A stretch of 19,804 nt of DNA from Betaproteobacteria bacterium (lineage in GTDB: Bacteria; Pseudomonadota; Gammaproteobacteria; Burkholderiales; Rhodocyclaceae): assembly GCA_020047725.1 (NCBI GenBank), contig JAIFNM010000150.1, positions 1 to 19,804 on the forward strand, in the 5' to 3' direction. The translations under genes and the position numbers were made by a program. Numbering within the stretch: position 1 is the stretch's first letter; the number at the start of each line of letters is the position of its first letter. Positions 16,027 through 19,804 of this stretch are shown in pieces. The notes under the pieces were generated by a model. That model did no database searches. It was given only the letters and a program-made list of their open reading frames with translations, and was not told the DNA's origin.

Positions 16027-16392
16027 TCAGCGCAGCCACTTCAAGTGGCTGCCGCACCCCGCCCGACAGTCGCTCGCGCCAAAACCCGTCACCGGAATCT
16101 CGCCCTCGGTTCGCTTATTGATGAGGCATTCAGCCTCGTTATAACGTTGCACTTCGACAACACGAACCCCGGGCGCAGCAAGCAGATAATCAATGTGCCA
16201 GTGCATCCGTTTTGCTGTCGATAGATGACGATTCACTCTCGTCTCGAAATTGCGCAACGCACTCCCGGTATAGGCGTAGCGCCCCGCTGGAAAATCGAAC
16301 GTCCCCAGGCGACCGACGCACACCCTTACCGGTTCAGTCACCTCGATCAGCAACTGATAGGTTTGCGGAATGAAGTACGCTTCAGTCGCCAC
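16027..16392 (-). CDS. DUF123 (GIY-YIG-like) family protein
   Basis: The product matches DUF123, a small family related in fold to GIY-YIG domains and sometimes fused to endonuclease III: YQLLIEVTEPVRVCVGRLG, FPAGRYAYTGSALRNFETRVNRHL, KRMHWHIDYLLA and the C-terminal ASDCRAGCGSHLKWL. The biochemical role is not established. The open frame goes up to an ATG at 16461, but that would overlap the upstream metallohydrolase gene by 80 bp and add a non-conserved tail. The GTG at 16392 gives an 11-bp overlap and starts just before the conserved region, so it is preferred. Translational coupling to the upstream gene is likely. Confidence 0.8.
   Translation of the reverse strand: MATEAYFIPQTYQLLIEVTEPVRVCVGRLGTFDFPAGRYAYTGSALRNFETRVNRHLSTAKRMHWHIDYLLAAPGVRVVEVQRYNEAECLINKRTEGEIPVTGFGASDCRAGCGSHLKWLR
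16032..16052. repeat. Near-perfect 21-bp palindrome at the 3' end of the DUF123 gene
   Basis: GCAGCCACTT and AAGTGGCTGC are exact reverse complements around one central base. The palindrome encodes the conserved GSHLKWL ending of the DUF123 protein and faces the end of the HDOD gene 50 bp away. No T-tract follows on either strand, so it is not a canonical intrinsic terminator, though a bidirectional transcription block between the convergent genes is possible. Confidence 0.4.
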
Positions 16393-17020
16393 AAAATGGA
16401 TTGCTGCGCCGTTCAGCGCCAAAGGTCGACATCGGCCCGTGGCCAGAGATGAAGGCGACATCGTCGCCCAGTGGCCAGAGACGATTATGAATGGACGAGA
16501 TCAGCGTATCGAAATCGCCCTTCGGGAAATCCGTGCGACCTATCGAACCGTTGAACAGCACATCGCCTACGATGGCCAGGCGGCCGACCGAGTTGAAAAA
16601 AACTACGTGTCCAGGGGTATGTCCCGGGCAGTGCAAGACATCCATCTCGATGTTGCCAAAACGCACGCTGTCGCCCTGCTCCAGCCAGCGATCCGGCGTA
16701 AAGGCGCGTACATTGGGAAAACCGAACATCTTGCTTTGCTCCGGCATGCCGTCGATCCAGAACTGGTCTTCACGCTGCGGCCCTTCAATAGGCAAGGAAA
16801 GTAATTCTGCCAGCTCGGCAACGGCCCCGGCATGGTCAATATGTCCATGCGTCACCAGAATTCTTTCCAACACCACCCCATTCTTTTTTACCGCCGCCAG
16901 AATGCGCGAAACATCACCACCGGGATCAACCACCGCTGCGCGCAAGGTTTCATTGCACCACAGGAGACAACAGTTCTGTTCGAACGGAGTCACGGGAATG
17001 ATCTGGTATTTTAGTGCCAT
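16382..17020 (-). CDS. MBL-fold metallohydrolase, glyoxalase II-like (GloB/YcbL type)
   Basis: A 212-residue binuclear metallo-beta-lactamase-fold hydrolase. Metal ligands are visible: H58, H60, D62 and H63 in VTHGHIDHAGA, H134 in CPGHTPGH, D153 in VGDVLFNGSIGRTD, and H194 in ISGHGPMSTFG. Size and motifs match the single-domain YcbL/GloB2 type rather than full glyoxalase II with its C-terminal substrate domain. Relatives hydrolyse S-lactoylglutathione or other thioesters; the substrate here is not readable. The start MALKYQIIPVTPFEQNC at 17020 is preferred over a Met 11 codons upstream. A good extended -10 element sits upstream. Confidence 0.9.
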   Translation of the reverse strand: MALKYQIIPVTPFEQNCCLLWCNETLRAAVVDPGGDVSRILAAVKKNGVVLERILVTHGHIDHAGAVAELAELLSLPIEGPQREDQFWIDGMPEQSKMFGFPNVRAFTPDRWLEQGDSVRFGNIEMDVLHCPGHTPGHVVFFNSVGRLAIVGDVLFNGSIGRTDFPKGDFDTLISSIHNRLWPLGDDVAFISGHGPMSTFGAERRSNPFCGD

Positions 17021-17055
17021 CGCTTGTATCGCCGGATGCTTGAAAATGGCCACAA

Positions 17056-17064
17056 AGTATAGCA
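17056..17064 (-). promoter_or_regulatory. Candidate extended -10 promoter for the GloB-like gene
   Basis: The minus strand reads TGCTATACT, an extended -10 (TGnTATACT) about 36 bases before the ATG at 17020. The -35 region is weak, as is normal for extended -10 promoters. Start of transcription would be near 17048. Confidence 0.45.
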
Positions 17065-17131
17065 GAGCAAAACAGCGAGAACCTTGTCGGCAACATCAGT
17101 GTCTCAGCTACACACGATCCGCCGGGGCTGC

Positions 17132-17317
17132 ATGATGATAGGAACCGTAAGCGATCAACCCTTCATTTTTATTGTTTTTGTAGTGCTGCTTGCTCTCCTG
17201 TGGATTGGTGCGTCACTACGGATACGGCATGACCGCAAATTAAGGCATCGCGCCAAGGTAAATCGAAGGGACAAAATGAGATCTGAACGAGACCGCAGAT
17301 GGAGTACAAGACAATAG
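17132..17317 (+). CDS. Possible small single-pass membrane protein
   Basis: An open frame of 61 residues starting MMIGTVSDQP, or 77 from an upstream start at 17084. One clear hydrophobic segment (FIFIVFVVLLALLWIGASL) is followed by a strongly basic cytoplasmic-type tail (RIRHDRKLRHRAKVNRRDK), a topology seen in real small membrane proteins. A GGGG motif lies about 10 bases before the ATG. No family is recognised, and short length makes chance possible. Confidence 0.4.
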   Translation: MMIGTVSDQPFIFIVFVVLLALLWIGASLRIRHDRKLRHRAKVNRRDKMRSERDRRWSTRQ

Positions 17318-17341
17318 AGATCAAGGAATTCTGCAAACAGT

Positions 17342-17537
17342 GATTTAAGTTTTCGAGTCGGGAGCGATTCTTCTCCAGTTCGCCGACACGACCCAGCGCA
17401 TCATCCCGCTAGATCTGCTTGGACGAAAAGTTGCGCAGCAAGCGTTTTTTGGGAGATGGGCGATCTCAGGCCAGTGGTCGATAAAGCTGCAAAGCGCATC
17501 TTTTTCGGCCAGGATTAGATAACCGTTTGCTAAAGTT
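17342..17537 (-). pseudogene. Degraded coding remnant downstream of bfd
   Basis: On the minus strand one frame reads TLANGYLILAEKDALCSFID then HWPEIAHLPK. After a slip at a run of six A it continues KRLLRNFSSKQI, stop, RDDALGRVGELEKNRSRLEN. The peptide has protein-like composition and a coiled-coil-like end. I do not recognise the family. One frameshift and one in-frame stop suggest a pseudogene, but a chance open frame cannot be excluded. Confidence 0.3.
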
Positions 17538-17544
17538 CAGGAAT

Positions 17545-17746
17545 TCAAACCGGATTGTGCGCTCCATTTCCCGGTTTGCCCTGAGCGTGGCGCGCCTCCT
17601 TGATACAGGTGCGGGCACAAGGCGCGCATAGACCACAGTCTCCCAACATCCAGCTTATGTTTCAAGTCCTTGAGTGAACGAGCGCCGCCATGTACGGCTA
17701 CGCCAATCTGTCGCTCGGTAACCGCCCGACAGACGCAGACGTACAT
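17545..17746 (-). pseudogene. bfd: Bacterioferritin-associated ferredoxin, frameshifted
   Basis: Bfd is a small [2Fe-2S] protein that docks on bacterioferritin and reduces the stored iron for release. The N-terminus MYVCVCRAVTERQIGVAV carries the first two cluster ligands (C4, C6), followed by GARSLKDLKHKLDVG. The annotated frame then loses the family pattern. One surplus base at the GTTGGGAGAC stretch (about 17640) separates it from a frame reading DCGLCAPCARTCIKEARHAQ, which restores the CxxC ligands and a normal ending at TGA 17545-17547 (about 66 residues). As written, the original frame runs on to 17537 and lacks correctly placed Cys ligands. A GGGAG ribosome binding site precedes the ATG. 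It is the third gene of the bfr-bfr-bfd operon. Sequencing error is a real alternative. Confidence 0.8.
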
Positions 17747-17777
17747 GGCATTCTCCCTGTGTGATTCGGACGGGTTT

Positions 17778-18260
17778 TCAGTCGCCCCCAGACGCCATAT
17801 GCGCCTGTAAATAGTTGGGCAAGGTGACGTTTTCGATCAGGCTGTGCTGCGTTCCCAGCCAGTCGATGGCGCCTTCGCAGTGATCCACCAAGTCTTCGAG
17901 CAAGTCGCGGCTGACATAGTCCTGAAGTTCCTCGCAGAGGGCGATGGATTCAACCAACTGAGGTCGCTGGATTTCGCGCTCGTACCTGAGGTCGCATTTC
18001 AGGCAATCAAACACATCCTCGCCGATCAACAGCTTGCCGAGGTTCTGCAGGTTGGGCAGTCCTTCGAGAAAAAGCACACGCTCGATCAGCGTGTCGGCTT
18101 CCTTCATGACGCGGATGGACTGCTTGTACTGGTAGTCGTTGAGCTTTTCCAAACCCCAGTTGCGGAACATGCGGGCGTGCAGGAAATACTGGTTGATCGA
18201 GGTTAGCTCGTTCCTGAGCACTTTGTTCAGGGCTTCGATGATTCGCTTGTCGCCTTTCAT
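17778..18260 (-). CDS. bfr: Bacterioferritin, haem-binding subunit lacking the ferroxidase site
   Basis: This 160-residue ferritin-like four-helix subunit forms part of a 24-mer iron-storage cage. Aligned by eye to E. coli Bfr, it keeps the haem-ligand Met52 (SIRVMKEAD), E18 (LRNEL) and E94, but E51 is Val, H54 is Glu, and the ExxH pair E127/H130 reads Cys/Ala (HCEGAIDW). The dinuclear iron centre is therefore broken while haem binding should persist. The ATG at 18260 is chosen; a TTG one codon earlier is open. A GAGGAG ribosome binding site overlaps the stop of the upstream bfr gene (12-bp gap), implying coupled translation. It probably co-assembles with the other subunit. Confidence 0.92.
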   Translation of the reverse strand: MKGDKRIIEALNKVLRNELTSINQYFLHARMFRNWGLEKLNDYQYKQSIRVMKEADTLIERVLFLEGLPNLQNLGKLLIGEDVFDCLKCDLRYEREIQRPQLVESIALCEELQDYVSRDLLEDLVDHCEGAIDWLGTQHSLIENVTLPNYLQAHMASGGD

Positions 18261-18272
18261 CAAGTCTGCTCC

Positions 18273-18758
18273 TCAAGCCGGGTTGCCGGATGCGATCTGG
18301 CTCTGCAGGTAATTCTGCAGGCCGACGAGGCTGATCAGACTGATCTGCTTCTCCAGATAATAGGCGTGATCCATTTCGGTATCTTCCAGTTGCACCGCCA
18401 GCATGTCGCGGCTGACGTAGTCCTGTGCTTTTTCGCAGGCGGCCATGGCTTTTTTCAACTCGCCGACAACGTGGTATTCCACATCGAGATCTGCCTTGAG
18501 CATTTCAGACACTGTTTTGCCAATACTCAGTGCGGCACGCTTGCTCAAGTTAGGCCGACCCTCCAGAAACAGAATGCGCTGGATCAAGGCGCGGGCATGC
18601 AAACGTTCGTGCTCGGATTCATGCAGCGCCTTCTCGGCCAAGCGGGCAAATCCCATGTCGGAATACATTTCGCCATGGATGAGGTATTGATCCACAGCAG
18701 CCAATTCTCCTGCCAGCAAGCCGTTGAGAATGTCGATAATCTTCTTGTCGCCCTTCAT
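18273..18758 (-). CDS. bfr: Bacterioferritin, ferroxidase subunit lacking the haem methionine
   Basis: A 161-residue ferritin-like subunit that oxidises Fe(II) for storage. Aligned to E. coli Bfr, all ferroxidase ligands are present: E18 (AGELAAVDQY), E51 and H54 (HERLHAR), E94 (DLDVEYH) and an ExxH pair (EMDH, shifted by one residue through an insertion). The haem-ligand Met52 is Arg, so this subunit should not bind haem between dimers. An AGGAG ribosome binding site lies 7 bases before the ATG. It is the first gene of the bfr-bfr-bfd cluster and lies 31 bp after the DUF924 gene, so its promoter may be inside that gene or shared with it. Confidence 0.93.
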   Translation of the reverse strand: MKGDKKIIDILNGLLAGELAAVDQYLIHGEMYSDMGFARLAEKALHESEHERLHARALIQRILFLEGRPNLSKRAALSIGKTVSEMLKADLDVEYHVVGELKKAMAACEKAQDYVSRDMLAVQLEDTEMDHAYYLEKQISLISLVGLQNYLQSQIASGNPA

Positions 18759-18789
18759 TGCACTCTCCTGGTGATGGAAATTAATACGG

Positions 18790-19329
18790 CTAGAACGATG
18801 ACCCAGGTGTTTTCAGGAATTCGATTTCTTCCGCGCGGGATGCTCGCCCCAGCACGGCATTGCGGTGTGGATAACGGCCAAAGCGGTCAATGATGGCCTT
18901 GTGGCGGAGTTCGAATTGCAGGTTTGAATCCATGCCGCCTTCGCTGAACAGCTTGACGGCAATCTCATGAATCGCCGGCGATTCGCTATGCATGAATGGC
19001 ATGTAGAGAAACGCTCTCTTCGCCGGATCCAGTTCAATGGCAACGTGCGCCGCAACCGCTTCCTGTGCCAGAGCCAGGGCCAGCGAATCGGTGCCGAAGG
19101 CCTGCGCACTATCCCGGAAAATATTGCGCGAGAACTGATCCAGAACGATGATTTCAGCGAGCCGGCCAAGCGGAACAACCCGCCAGCCATACAACTCGCA
19201 TCTCGACGCCAGCGCATGCATCGGGCCAAACCGTTCGCGAATCTGGCTGTCCAGTTCATCACTCTGGCGCCACCATTGCCCCGGATCGATTTCGTAAAAC
19301 CAGAAGTCGATGACGTGTTGATAGTTCAT
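18790..19329 (-). CDS. DUF924 family protein
   Basis: The 179-residue protein belongs to DUF924, a TPR-like helical family of unknown function. Conserved blocks: VIDFWFYEIDPGQWW at the N-terminus, LAEIIVLDQFSRNIFRDSAQAFGTD in the middle, FLYMPFMHSES, and FGRYPHRNAVLGRAS near the C-terminus. The open frame extends 14 codons upstream to 19371, but family members start with FWF within the first ten residues, so the ATG at 19329 (MNYQHVIDFWF) is used. It lies just upstream of the bacterioferritin genes in the same direction, and co-transcription is possible. Confidence 0.88.
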   Translation of the reverse strand: MNYQHVIDFWFYEIDPGQWWRQSDELDSQIRERFGPMHALASRCELYGWRVVPLGRLAEIIVLDQFSRNIFRDSAQAFGTDSLALALAQEAVAAHVAIELDPAKRAFLYMPFMHSESPAIHEIAVKLFSEGGMDSNLQFELRHKAIIDRFGRYPHRNAVLGRASRAEEIEFLKTPGSSF

Positions 19330-19429
19330 TACCTGGGACCAAATAGGCAGGAATGGACTTGTTGGAGTCAATTGCGCCGCTGTGGTTCCTTGATTTCTTC
19401 CGAGTGAAAACGCATTGATGCCCGAACCT

Positions 19430-19804
19430 TCAACCGACCCTGATTCGCTCCCCGTACCCGGTCATCTCCAGATACCCACGCCCGACCTCACGACCACCTT
19501 CGGCCACCCGCACCGCACCTTCCCAATACACGGCTCCCGTGGAACGGCGACTATCCAGTTCCTGGTCGTCGATGAGCGCTTGAAAATGGAAAACCCGAGA
19601 ACCAATGCGTATCTGCCATTCAACCGGATAGGTGCTACCCGTGCGCGATGAGCGCCATTGGCGCAACGGTTCAAAGGCAATGGCTGCTGGCGGCAATACC
19701 TGCGTAGCGCCGCCAGCCGGCCGGAAGCTGGCGGCGGACCAGGGCGGCGAACGGTTCGCACTGCGCATACGAAAGGCCATCAGCGCGCTGCCATCGTCAA
19801 GATT
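19430..19804 (-). CDS. CrtC/AttH-like lipocalin-domain protein, C-terminal part (runs off window)
   Basis: The frame is open to the window edge and reads LDDGSALMAFRMR, then WRSSRTGSTYPVEWQI, DDQELDSRRSTGAVYWEGAV and GRGYLEMTGYGERI before a TGA at 19430-19432. This is the C-terminal half of the lipocalin-like domain shared by carotenoid 1,2-hydratase (CrtC) and AttH proteins. Many AttH-like genes lie beside ABC-transporter permease genes of the LolC/MacB type, so the unseen neighbour may be one. The function of AttH is not settled, and a carotenoid role is not implied here. An internal Met at 19780 is not the start. Confidence 0.75.
   Translation of the reverse strand, partial: NLDDGSALMAFRMRSANRSPPWSAASFRPAGGATQVLPPAAIAFEPLRQWRSSRTGSTYPVEWQIRIGSRVFHFQALIDDQELDSRRSTGAVYWEGAVRVAEGGREVGRGYLEMTGYGERIRVG

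Noticed and set aside
16393..16461. N-terminal extension of the DUF123 gene to ATG 16461.
   Set aside because: It would overlap the metallohydrolase gene by 80 bp and adds residues not conserved in the family.
1..19804. CRISPR arrays, tRNA or rRNA genes, prophage genes, toxin-antitoxin pairs or defence systems.
   Set aside because: I saw no regularly spaced repeats, no tRNA T-loop/acceptor pattern and no recognisable proteins of these types.

Overview
The window looks like a betaproteobacterial chromosome, most likely from the Rhodocyclales (Dechloromonas/Azospira/Accumulibacter-like). This is inferred from gene content, protein style and moderately high GC; no rRNA or tRNA gene is present to confirm it.

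Layout. (1) 1-2018 is a decayed accessory segment. It holds a fragment of an IS21 IstB-like ATPase, an ORF fusing a broken DJ-1/PfpI-family gene in frame to a PagL-type lipid A deacylase, and a fragment of a DDE transposase. (2) 2019-6786 (minus strand) is a complete arginine deiminase operon in the order arcD-arcA-arcB-arcC: arginine/ornithine antiporter, arginine deiminase, catabolic ornithine carbamoyltransferase and carbamate kinase. Together they convert arginine to ornithine, CO2 and NH3 with one ATP per arginine. (3) 6787-8100 is a second transposase graveyard, with an N-terminally truncated IS110-family transposase and an IS3-family OrfB fragment. The arc operon therefore sits between insertion-sequence remnants on both sides. 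(4) 8104-10885 (minus) carries housekeeping genes: tilS (split by a frameshift plus apparent small deletion at the domain junction), ppa and an AlkA-like DNA glycosylase. (5) 11015-13959 holds fadD (plus) converging on a PLP aminotransferase (minus), their stop codons sharing one CTAG. (6) 14107-17320 has an unrecognised acidic protein, a degenerate-EAL/HDOD signalling protein, a DUF123 protein, a GloB-like metallohydrolase and a possible small membrane protein. (7) 17545-18758 (minus) is an iron-storage cluster: two bacterioferritin subunits with complementary lesions (one keeps the ferroxidase ligands, the other the haem methionine), followed by a frameshifted bacterioferritin-associated ferredoxin gene. 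(8) 18790-19804 has a DUF924 protein and the C-terminal end of a CrtC/AttH-like lipocalin-domain protein that runs off the window.

Most notable: the arc operon framed by IS debris; the DJ-1/PagL chimeric ORF; the complementary bacterioferritin pair; and several single-base disruptions (DJ-1 start, tilS, bfd) in about 18 kb, which mean either real decay or indel errors in the assembly. I found no CRISPR array, phage, toxin-antitoxin or recognisable defence system, and nothing I would call a wholly new biological system.
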